A stretch of DNA of 29,468 bases from CAZLQG01 sp964561655. Lineage in GTDB: Bacteria; Patescibacteriota; Doudnabacteria; UBA920. Within the stretch, counting starts at the first letter, position 1. Every line of letters begins with the position of its first letter. This document shows positions 14,272 through 20,830 of this stretch, piece after piece. The position numbers were made by a program, and so were the translations under genes. The notes under the pieces are model-generated. The model did not search any database. It was not told the origin of the DNA and was given only the letters and a program-made list of their open reading frames with translations. The stretch lies in NCBI GenBank assembly GCA_964561655.1, contig CAZLQG010000006.1:1-29468 (forward strand). Reading direction: 5' to 3'.

Positions 14272-14730
14272 ATGAAAATATTAGGAATTGACTATGGAGA
14301 AAAGAGAATCGGTCTTGCCGTTTCCGACGAAAGCCAGACTTTGGCCAGGGAATTAGATATTTTAACGCCAAAGGATTTTTTTAAGCAACTGCCGTCAATT
14401 ATAGGAAACCATCAAATAAGTAAAATCGTCTTGGGCTGGCCTTTGAATATGAGCGGGCAGGAAACAAAAAAAACACTTGAAGTCAAAGACTTCAAGAAGA
14501 AATTGGAGAAATTAATAGATATTAAGGTGGAAATTGTAGATGAAAGGTTGTCTTCGCAAATGACAGAGAGTCTCCCCGGCGGACATCGCGATAAGGATAG
14601 TTTAGCCGCACAGATTATTTTGCAAAATTATTTGAACAAAAACAAACATAATCCGAATAACACGAATTCTATCCAAATGCCCCAAATGCAGGATTCGGAT
14701 AATTCGGACCCGCGTGCCATAGCCTTATAA
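14272..14730 (+). CDS. ruvX: RuvX/YqgF family Holliday-junction resolvase-like protein
   Basis: A 152-residue RNase H-fold protein of the YqgF family, linked to 16S rRNA 5'-end maturation and to Holliday-junction resolution. Motifs in order: ILGIDYGEKRIGLAVSDE (Asp7), VLGWPLNMSGQET, VDERLSSQM with the conserved acidic pair, and DSLAAQIILQNYL with the last catalytic Asp. The start was placed at the ATG at 14272 because MKILGIDYG is the usual N-terminus; an in-frame GTG at 14257 lies inside the inverted repeat. The C-terminus carries an extra Asn/Gln/Ser-rich tail of about 25 residues beyond the fold. The gene is preceded by its own promoter. Confidence 0.93.
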   Translation: MKILGIDYGEKRIGLAVSDESQTLARELDILTPKDFFKQLPSIIGNHQISKIVLGWPLNMSGQETKKTLEVKDFKKKLEKLIDIKVEIVDERLSSQMTESLPGGHRDKDSLAAQIILQNYLNKNKHNPNNTNSIQMPQMQDSDNSDPRAIAL

Positions 14731-14834
14731 TGATTATTCCAAATCAACTTTACAGAAAATATTATCTGAATGTTTATTTGGTTAAGACTGAAGGCAAATG
14801 GCGGGTAGGTAAGAATTCGGAGCATTAGAATTAT

Positions 14835-15830
14835 ATGAGTGAATTTAGGCAGAATCCCATAAATAAATCTTGGGTGTTGATTGCGCCCAACCGCGCCAAA
14901 AAGCCGGAAGAGTATAAAACCTATTCGGTTATGCACGGCGTACCGGAAGAGGATAAAAGGTGCGTGTTTTGTCCGGGCAATGAGCACTTGAACAGGGAAA
15001 TATCGCGTATGCCGGAAGGCGGGGAGTGGGAAATCAGGGTAATTGAAAATAAATTTGCGGCCCTGGAAAACGTGCATGTCTACCGACATAAAGATTTTTA
15101 TGTGTCCATGACCGGAGACGGGAGCCATGAAGTAATCATCACAAGGAAGCATAACGAACCCGTTGCTTTGCAATCCATCAACACAGTGGAATTAAGTCTT
15201 AAGACTTTTATCCAAAGAATTAACGAATTTGCCAAAGACCCGGAAGTTTCTTATGTGCAGATATTTCATAACCATGGCCGCGATTCCGGTGCGAGTTTAA
15301 TCCATCCCCATTATCAAATACTGGCTTTGCCGATTACACCGCCGCATTTGCACACGGAAATAATGGGCTGTTACCATTATTACCAAAACAATAAATCCTG
15401 TATTTATTGTGATATTATAAAAGAGGAGCTAATGGTAAAAGACAGGCTGGTGCACGAGAGCGAGCATTTTGTGGTTATTAGCGCCTATGCTTCCAGAAGC
15501 CCTTTTGAAACCTGGATATTGCCTAAAAGGCATTGCGCGCGGTTTGAGGAAATAACGGAGGAAGAACTGACTCATTTGGCTTTTGTGCTAAAAGTTACTT
15601 TGGGCCAGCTTTACACCAAGCTTTCCGACCCGCCTTTGAATTTTTATATTCACAATATGCCTTTTCCTCGCGACAGGCGTCACAGCGCGCACGAAGAAAA
15701 GGCCTACCACTGGCATTTGACTATTTTTCCGCGCATTACCATTTGGGCAGGCTTTGAGTTCGCCACTGGCGTTGCTTTAAATCCCATGCCGCCGGAGGAG
15801 ACCGCGAAATTTCTTAGAGGAGATAATTAA
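14835..15830 (+). CDS. galT: GalT-family nucleotidyltransferase (hexose-1-phosphate uridylyl/adenylyltransferase)
   Basis: A 331-residue protein of the GalT branch of the HIT superfamily, which swaps nucleotides between NDP-sugars and sugar 1-phosphates through a uridylyl- or adenylyl-histidine. The first zinc site is Cys43-x-x-Cys46 (CVFCPGNE) with His98 and His157, and the nucleophile is His159 in IHPHYQ. A second Cys pair (Cys189, Cys192 in CIYCDII) and a late His (WHLTIFPRIT) suggest a second zinc, an arrangement I recall from the At5g18200-type ADP-glucose phosphorylase rather than from classic GalT. No galK or galE lies nearby. It heads the carbon-metabolism block. Family is firm, sugar and nucleotide are not. 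Confidence 0.82.
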   Translation: MSEFRQNPINKSWVLIAPNRAKKPEEYKTYSVMHGVPEEDKRCVFCPGNEHLNREISRMPEGGEWEIRVIENKFAALENVHVYRHKDFYVSMTGDGSHEVIITRKHNEPVALQSINTVELSLKTFIQRINEFAKDPEVSYVQIFHNHGRDSGASLIHPHYQILALPITPPHLHTEIMGCYHYYQNNKSCIYCDIIKEELMVKDRLVHESEHFVVISAYASRSPFETWILPKRHCARFEEITEEELTHLAFVLKVTLGQLYTKLSDPPLNFYIHNMPFPRDRRHSAHEEKAYHWHLTIFPRITIWAGFEFATGVALNPMPPEETAKFLRGDN

Positions 15831-15838
15831 TATTTTTT

Positions 15839-15925
15839 ATGAAGAAACTTATAGCCGCAAATTGCTCATCCTTCGCCCCGATTTGCATCGGGGCTTCGGA
15901 GGATCTTCGAGAAACTAAATTTTAG
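15839..15925 (+). pseudogene. Possible fossil tpiA start interrupted by a hairpin repeat
   Basis: A 28-codon frame beginning MKKLIAANCSS lies four bases before tpiA, whose own start is MQKKLIVANWKLN. The first eight residues look like a second triosephosphate isomerase N-terminus, and the similarity ends where a GC hairpin begins. It may be a leftover of an older start split by a palindromic insertion, or of a small duplication. The match is short and could be chance. Its translation, if any, could affect tpiA expression. Confidence 0.3.
15869..15903. repeat. GC hairpin between galT and tpiA
   Basis: GCCCCGAT (15875-15882), loop TTGC and ATCGGGGC (15887-15894) form a perfect 8-bp stem, with TCC/GGA at the outer ends. 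No T tract follows on the + strand, so it is a repeat rather than a terminator. Confidence 0.7.
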
Positions 15926-15928
15926 TTT

Positions 15929-16633
15929 ATGCAAAAAAAATTAATTGTAGCTAATTGGAAACTCAATCCTTCAACGCTCAAAGAAGCGGTGGAGTTAGCA
16001 TCATCCATCGAACGGACAAAAAAGAACACGGTTGTGCTTTGTCCGCCGATCGTCTATCTGTCCCAAATCAATTACCCAAACCTCGGCGCGCAGGATTGTT
16101 TTTGGGAAGACAAAGGCGCGTTTACAGGCCAGACTTCGCCTGCACAACTTAGGGATTTAAGAGTGAAATATTGCATAATAGGGCACAGCGAAAGAAGGAC
16201 TGTGGGAGAAGCTGACGACGAAATCAATGCTAAAGTAAAAGCGTGCCTGGCGCATAAAATTACGCCAATTTTGTGCGTTGGCTACGGCACCACTGTGGAG
16301 CAGGACGACCTTGAGGTGGTTGATGTTTTAAAGGGGCAGTTGGACGTTGGTTTGGCGGGTGTTGACGCATCAAGTGTTGTTATGGCTTATGAACCCATTT
16401 GGGCAATTTCTACGGGCGATCCTTATGCGACCAAGAAAATTGCTACGCCGGAGCATGCGGAAAAAATCGCTATCTTCATTAAGTCTAAGTATTCGGTTTC
16501 AAAAGTTTTGTACGGAGGCAGCGCTAACCCGAGCAACGCGCAAGGATTTTTGGACCAGCCGCATATTGACGGACTTTTGGTTGGCGGCGCGAGTTTGGTG
16601 CCTAAGCATTTTAATCAAATTATTAATTACTAG
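15929..16633 (+). CDS. tpiA: Triosephosphate isomerase
   Basis: A 234-residue TIM-barrel enzyme that interconverts dihydroxyacetone phosphate and glyceraldehyde 3-phosphate. The catalytic residues are all present: Lys11 in VANWKLN, His86 in IIGHSERR and Glu155 in AYEPIWAIS, with the phosphate-binding VLYGGSANPSN near the end. It is slightly shorter than the usual about 250 residues. It starts the run of isomerases tpiA-rpiB-rpe, with 76 and 44 bases between the genes. No Shine-Dalgarno site precedes the ATG. Confidence 0.97.
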   Translation: MQKKLIVANWKLNPSTLKEAVELASSIERTKKNTVVLCPPIVYLSQINYPNLGAQDCFWEDKGAFTGQTSPAQLRDLRVKYCIIGHSERRTVGEADDEINAKVKACLAHKITPILCVGYGTTVEQDDLEVVDVLKGQLDVGLAGVDASSVVMAYEPIWAISTGDPYATKKIATPEHAEKIAIFIKSKYSVSKVLYGGSANPSNAQGFLDQPHIDGLLVGGASLVPKHFNQIINY

Positions 16634-16641
16634 CTTTTAGT

Positions 16642-16709
16642 CGTTAGCGGTTAGCATTTAGGAATACAGATTCAAGCTAATCGCTAATCGCTAATCGCTA
16701 ATCGCTAAA
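16642..16709. repeat. CTAATCG tandem array with inverted partner before rpiB
   Basis: Four tandem copies of CTAATCG (16677-16704) run directly into CTAAA and the rpiB ATG. CGTTAGCGGTTAGC (16642-16655) upstream is a near reverse complement of the array, so the region can fold into a hairpin that covers the ribosome-binding region. Confidence 0.7.
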
Positions 16710-17156
16710 ATGATCTATCTTGCTTCTGACCACGCGGGGTTTGAGCTAAAAAATAAATTAGCTGAATATCTCAAATCCAAAAATATGGAAGTGGAAGACT
16801 GTGGCCCATCATTTTATGATAAAAGTGACGATTATCCGGATTTGATTTACCCCTGCGCGCAGAAAGTCGCGGCAGATGCACTAAACCGCGGCATTATTTT
16901 GGGCTGGAGCGGACAAGGCGAGGCGATTGTCGCCAATAAAGTTAAAGGTATAAGACCTACGGTTTATTACGGCGGGAATATGGACATCATCAAACTAGGC
17001 AGGCAGCACAATAATGCAAACGTGCTTTCTTTGGGCGCTGGGTTTTTATCTCTTGATGAAGCCAAGCAGGTGGTAGATGTGTGGCTGAATGCGGAATTTG
17101 AAGGTGGAAGGCACGAACGTCGTATTCAGAAAATCAATGATATAGAAGGGTTATAG
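16710..17156 (+). CDS. rpiB: Ribose-5-phosphate isomerase B, Glu-type active site
   Basis: A 148-residue RpiB/LacAB-family enzyme that interconverts ribose 5-phosphate and ribulose 5-phosphate. ASDHAGFELK at the N-terminus carries Asp7 and His8 for substrate binding, and HNNANVLSLGAG is the second family signature. The active-site loop reads GWSGQGEAIVANKVKGIRP. E. coli RpiB has a catalytic Cys in the CGTGIG form of this loop; here no Cys is present and Glu71 occupies the place of the catalytic Glu described for the Mycobacterium tuberculosis type (GSGNGE). The enzyme is therefore expected to be active by the Glu mechanism. An upstream tandem repeat abuts its ATG. Confidence 0.93.
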   Translation: MIYLASDHAGFELKNKLAEYLKSKNMEVEDCGPSFYDKSDDYPDLIYPCAQKVAADALNRGIILGWSGQGEAIVANKVKGIRPTVYYGGNMDIIKLGRQHNNANVLSLGAGFLSLDEAKQVVDVWLNAEFEGGRHERRIQKINDIEGL

Positions 17157-17200
17157 TTCTGTAACTTTTAATTTTTATTTTTACATTTTTAATTTTTATT

Positions 17201-17842
17201 ATGCCAACTATCGTTCCTGCAATATTAGAGGAAAACAAGGAAGCGTTTCGAGCTATGTGCGGTTTAGTTATGAAAATCCCCGGAGCGGACAGAATTCAGG
17301 TGGATTTTGGGGACGGCGAGTTTATTCCGACCAAATTAGTATTAGTATCCGATATTGATTCTCTTAACCCTTCTATGCATTGGGAGGCTCATTTGATGGT
17401 TAAAAACCCCATGGATTTTTTAGATTACAAAATTAGCGGATTTAAAACCATCATTATTCACTATGAAGCTTATTCATCAACAGATGAAATAAGGCAGGCA
17501 ATTGCGGAAATAAAAAAACAAGGCATGGAGCCATGCGTATGCGTAAACCCGGACTCAAACATAAAAGTTTTAAAAGATTTTGAAGAAGAAGTAAAGCAGT
17601 TTTTAATAATGGGTGTGGTGCCGGGCAAGCAAGGGCAGGCATTCATTCTATTAACCATTGATAGAGTGAAAGAATTAAGAAAGCTGATTCCAAAAGCAAT
17701 AATTGAAGTGGACGGAGGAGTGAATCAGGAAAATATCAAACAAATAGCGGAGGCCGGCGCGGATTTAATCGTCGCCGGAAGCGCAATAGTAAAACAGCCA
17801 AACCCGAGTGAAGCTTATGAAAAGCTCAAGGCGTTGATTTAA
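17201..17842 (+). CDS. rpe: Ribulose-phosphate 3-epimerase-like protein, divergent metal site
   Basis: A 213-residue TIM-barrel protein of the ribulose-phosphate 3-epimerase family. The strand-2 motif reads DRIQVDFGDGEFIP where the family usually has HVD.MDG.FVP: the metal-binding His is Gln33, while catalytic Asp35 is kept. His64 in EAHLMV and the second catalytic Asp in IEVDGGVN are kept, and AGADLIVAGSAI binds phosphate. The phosphate/active-site loop is MGVVPGKQGQAF, in place of PGFGGQ. The N-terminal PSIL motif is also altered (VPAILEEN). With rpiB directly upstream, epimerase function in the pentose phosphate pathway is likely, but the missing His leaves metal use or exact substrate uncertain. 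Confidence 0.8.
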   Translation: MPTIVPAILEENKEAFRAMCGLVMKIPGADRIQVDFGDGEFIPTKLVLVSDIDSLNPSMHWEAHLMVKNPMDFLDYKISGFKTIIIHYEAYSSTDEIRQAIAEIKKQGMEPCVCVNPDSNIKVLKDFEEEVKQFLIMGVVPGKQGQAFILLTIDRVKELRKLIPKAIIEVDGGVNQENIKQIAEAGADLIVAGSAIVKQPNPSEAYEKLKALI

Positions 17843-17855
17843 TTAAAATATTATT

Positions 17856-17864
17856 TGCTATAAT
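17856..17864 (+). promoter_or_regulatory. Extended -10 promoter very close to the pilin start
   Basis: TGCTATAAT ends nine bases before the in-frame GTG at 17874. A transcript started at the usual distance would have almost no leader. Confidence 0.55.
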
Positions 17865-17873
17865 AAAAGTGTA

Positions 17874-18434
17874 GTGTTTTTATGGAGAGGTAGACAAAGA
17901 GGATTTACATTAATTGAATTGCTGGTTGTGATTGCGATTATTGGACTTTTGGCCAGCGTGGTTTTGGTGGCACTCAATGGCGCTAGAATTAAAGCGAGAG
18001 ACACAAAAAGGCTGGCAGATATGGCCCAGATCCAAAAAGCTTTGGAGTTTTATATTGATAGTTATGGCCAGTATCCGGGAGACACCAATTCTTACGGAGA
18101 AAGGGAAATTCCTTGCGGTTGGTGGGATACTTCCGGTGTAGACAACGACAGTGACGGCAAGCCTTTTATTGAACCTTTGATCGATGCGGGTATTGTGAGC
18201 AGACTCCCCAATGATCCGATTGGAACGGGAACCTGTGACGGTTATACTTATCGTTATTACCGATATAACGTTGGCCAGTATAGCTGTGATGCGGCAAAGG
18301 GCGATTATTATGTTTTAGGGGTTGTGGATATGGAAGGAAGCAGTGGAGCCCATCCGGATAGTCCGGGCTGGAGTTGTAGTGGAAGAGATTGGCAGACGGA
18401 GATGGAGTGGGTAACAGGAAGATTTACAAAATAA
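17874..18434 (+). CDS. Type IV pilin-like protein (prepilin)
   Basis: A 186-residue prepilin. A short basic leader (MFLWRGRQRG) is followed by FTLIELLVVIAIIGLLASVV; prepilin peptidase would cut after Gly, leaving Phe+1 and Glu+5. The helix continues to about residue 60 (ARDTKRLADMAQIQKALEFY) and the globular part has four Cys (in IPCGWW, GTCDG, YSCDAA and WSCSGR) and a WDTSGVDNDSDGKPF region typical of CPR pilins. The only reasonable start is the GTG at 17874; the ATG at 17882 is out of frame. It would form or decorate type IV pili or a DNA-uptake pseudopilus, but no pilus assembly gene is nearby; it sits between rpe and a sugar kinase. Confidence 0.9.
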   Translation: MFLWRGRQRGFTLIELLVVIAIIGLLASVVLVALNGARIKARDTKRLADMAQIQKALEFYIDSYGQYPGDTNSYGEREIPCGWWDTSGVDNDSDGKPFIEPLIDAGIVSRLPNDPIGTGTCDGYTYRYYRYNVGQYSCDAAKGDYYVLGVVDMEGSSGAHPDSPGWSCSGRDWQTEMEWVTGRFTK

Positions 18435-18465
18435 TTTAGGATTAAAATCAAGACCAAAAACCGTT

Positions 18466-19485
18466 ATGTTTGATATCATTTCCATTGGCGACGCCACCAT
18501 AGACACTTTTTTGTTCGTCAATGACCTTAAAATTATAGAAAGCAAGGGGGAAAAAAAGTGCGTAATGAATTGGGGTGACAAACTGCCGGTAGAAAAGCTT
18601 TATAAAACCGTGGCGGGCAATGCTGCAAATAACGCAGTCGGAAGTGCGCGGCTCGGATTGAATACGGCTTTTTACACAGTACTCGCGCATGATACGGGCG
18701 GGCGCGAAATTGTGCACAAAATGGAAAAAGAGGGTGTTTCCACCCGTTTCATTGTCAAGAACGACAAGCACGGTACCAACGCTTCTACGGTAATAAGCTT
18801 TCAGGGCGAACGGACAATTTTGGTGTATCATGAACACAGAAATTATAAATTACCAAGTTTTCCGCCCGCGCATTGGGTTTATTTAACCAGCATGGGCGAG
18901 GGGTTTGAAAAAATCTATAAAGATTTGATTCGCTATGTGAAAAAATACAAGGTAAAGTTAGGGTTTAATCCCGGGACTTTTCAGCTCAGGAAAGGGCCGA
19001 AAGTGAATGAGGAAATCTTGAAACGGACAGATATTTTATCAGTCAATAAAGAAGAGGCACAAAGTTGGGTAGGGCCTACTGAAGAAGATGTGGAAGTGTT
19101 GTGCAAGCGTTTGGTGAAATTGGGGCCGAAAGCCGTAGCCTTGACCGACGGGCGCAAGGGCGCTTACAGTTATAGCGGCGAAGGATTTTTTTATATTCCG
19201 GAATTTCCGGGGGAGCGCATAGAAGCCACGGGAGCGGGCGATAGCTTTACCACGGCTTACATAGCGGCTTTATTTTACAGCCATTCGCATGCTAGAGCTT
19301 TGCGCTGGGGACCGGTTAACGCCGGCAGCGTAATTGCCCAGGTTGGCCCGCAAGCCGGGCTTTTGACTAAAGAAGAAATAGAAAAAAGACTTTCCAAAAT
19401 GAGGAAATTCCAGCCGATTGCCATAACTAATCTTAAAGTTAAACAGCAAATAGAAAAACTTGTGAGCAGAAAGAGGGAGGATTAG
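18466..19485 (+). CDS. PfkB-family carbohydrate kinase
   Basis: A 339-residue ribokinase/PfkB-type kinase that phosphorylates a sugar or nucleoside with ATP. The N-terminal signature is GNAANNAVGSARLGL (family motif 1), with DATID as the first substrate loop. The C-terminal signature is ATGAGDSFTTAYIAA, with the catalytic base Asp259 and the anion hole GAGD. The length and an insertion near residues 25-50 fit the general family, not a specific subfamily. In a region full of glycolysis genes without a classical 6-phosphofructokinase, phosphorylation of a sugar phosphate is a reasonable idea, but ribokinase, fructokinase or nucleoside kinase activity cannot be excluded. Confidence 0.88.
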   Translation: MFDIISIGDATIDTFLFVNDLKIIESKGEKKCVMNWGDKLPVEKLYKTVAGNAANNAVGSARLGLNTAFYTVLAHDTGGREIVHKMEKEGVSTRFIVKNDKHGTNASTVISFQGERTILVYHEHRNYKLPSFPPAHWVYLTSMGEGFEKIYKDLIRYVKKYKVKLGFNPGTFQLRKGPKVNEEILKRTDILSVNKEEAQSWVGPTEEDVEVLCKRLVKLGPKAVALTDGRKGAYSYSGEGFFYIPEFPGERIEATGAGDSFTTAYIAALFYSHSHARALRWGPVNAGSVIAQVGPQAGLLTKEEIEKRLSKMRKFQPIAITNLKVKQQIEKLVSRKRED

Positions 19486-19491
19486 CTTTTC

Positions 19492-19749
19492 ATGATAGAG
19501 TTCGCGCAGACAGGGCTTTTGGGTTATAGGGTAAAGGATTTAAATATTCGTTTAAGGTTTTTTGTTATAATTTTTATGGGCATAATCGCTTTTGGAGCGG
19601 TATTGTTTTGGAAAAGCCAATTACTGTTCGTGGCAGAATACCAGGAATTTCCGGTAACCAATTATCAGGTCCAGAGAAAAAAGCAGAACTTGCTGAAACA
19701 GATGGAGATGCAAAATCAGCTGCTTAGGGATTTAAAACAATCGGAATAA
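19492..19749 (+). CDS. Small single-pass membrane protein with coiled-coil tail
   Basis: An 85-residue protein with a membrane segment at about residues 22-40 (RFFVIIFMGIIAFGAVLFW) and a C-terminal polar, Gln/Lys/Leu-rich helix (QRKKQNLLKQMEMQNQLL) that could be a short coiled coil. It starts six bases after the kinase stop and ends 24 bases before gap, so it is co-transcribed. The topology recalls small division proteins of the FtsB/FtsL type but I see no specific motif, so no symbol is given. Confidence 0.6.
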   Translation: MIEFAQTGLLGYRVKDLNIRLRFFVIIFMGIIAFGAVLFWKSQLLFVAEYQEFPVTNYQVQRKKQNLLKQMEMQNQLLRDLKQSE

Positions 19750-19773
19750 GATAATTAATTTTAGGAAAAATAT

Positions 19774-20796
19774 ATGGTTAATATCAAGATTGGCATTAAC
19801 GGATTCGGGAGGATAGGCCGCGCCGCTTTTAAAATTATTTTGGAAAAGAAAAATTTGGAAGTGGTGGGCATTAACGATTTAACGCAGGCGAATGTCTTGA
19901 CGTATCTTTTAAAATATGACAGTAATTACGGCAAATTTAGCCATCAAATTTCAGCCGGTGAAACTTCCATAACTGTTGACGGAAAAGAGTATCCGGTATT
20001 CGCGGAAAAAGAACCGGGCAATCTGCCTTGGGCGCGCTTAGGTGTGGACGTGGTAATTGAATCCACGGGGCGGTTCACAAGCGGGGAAAAGAGTATGCCG
20101 CACATTCAGGCGGGAGCTAAGAAAGTTGTAATCAGCGCGCCGGCCAAAGACGAAGGCGCAACCCCGACCATTGTGCTTGGGGTGAACCAAGACAAATACA
20201 AAGGTGAAAACATTATTTCTTGCGCGTCCTGTACCACTAATTGTATTGCGCCGGTTTTGGATGTTTTAAATAAAAAATTTGGCGTGGAAAAGGCATTTAT
20301 GACTACCATTCACAGCTATACTGCGGAACAGAATCTGGTGGATGGGCCGCCGCCCGGAGGTAAGGCTAAGGATTTGCGAAGGGCGCGCGCCGCGGCTTTA
20401 AATATTATCCCTACTACTACCGGAGCGGCGATTTCCGCAACCCAAGCCATCCCCGAGCTTAAAGGTAAATTTGACGGCGTGGCTTTTAGGGTGCCAACAG
20501 CCGTAGGCAGCTTGTCGGATTTTACGTTATTGTTAAAAAAGAACGTAACTAAAGAGGAGGTAAATCAAGCTTTTGTTGATGCATCAAAAGAGCCTCATTA
20601 TAAAGGTTATTTGGAAGTTACCGACGAACCTATAGTTTTGCAGGACGTGGTAGGCGACCCCGCTTCATCTATTGTAGATCTGTCTTTAACTCAAGTCGTG
20701 GATGGTAACTTTGTGAAGGTTGTGGCCTGGTACGATAACGAAATGGGCTATGCTCACCGCCTGGTGGAGGAAGCGGAAATGGTTGGAAGGGGATAA
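19774..20796 (+). CDS. gap: Glyceraldehyde-3-phosphate dehydrogenase, type I
   Basis: A 340-residue enzyme that converts glyceraldehyde 3-phosphate to 1,3-bisphosphoglycerate with NAD. INGFGRIGRAAFKIIL is the dinucleotide fold, and GINDLT carries the Asp that favours NAD over NADP. The catalytic Cys is Cys153 in ASCTTNC and the partner His is in TTIHSYT. Other conserved blocks are RRARAAALNIIPTTTGAA and WYDNEMGYAHRLV. A purine-rich AGGAAAAA before the ATG is one of the few Shine-Dalgarno-like sites in the window. pgk follows 34 bases later. Confidence 0.98.
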   Translation: MVNIKIGINGFGRIGRAAFKIILEKKNLEVVGINDLTQANVLTYLLKYDSNYGKFSHQISAGETSITVDGKEYPVFAEKEPGNLPWARLGVDVVIESTGRFTSGEKSMPHIQAGAKKVVISAPAKDEGATPTIVLGVNQDKYKGENIISCASCTTNCIAPVLDVLNKKFGVEKAFMTTIHSYTAEQNLVDGPPPGGKAKDLRRARAAALNIIPTTTGAAISATQAIPELKGKFDGVAFRVPTAVGSLSDFTLLLKKNVTKEEVNQAFVDASKEPHYKGYLEVTDEPIVLQDVVGDPASSIVDLSLTQVVDGNFVKVVAWYDNEMGYAHRLVEEAEMVGRG

Positions 20797-20824
20797 TTTC
20801 TAATATCTAATTATTAATTTCTAA
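20795..20824 (+). repeat. AATTTCTAAT repeat, copy 2
   Basis: A 30-base copy differing from the copy at 5306 at three positions, filling almost the entire gap between gap and pgk and ending seven bases before the pgk ATG. It overlaps the last two bases of the gap stop codon. Confidence 0.65.
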
Positions 20825-20830
20825 TGTGGT

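Noticed and set aside
16677..16709. Possible CRISPR array
   Set aside because: The unit is only 7 bases, with no spacers and no cas genes; it is a simple tandem repeat.
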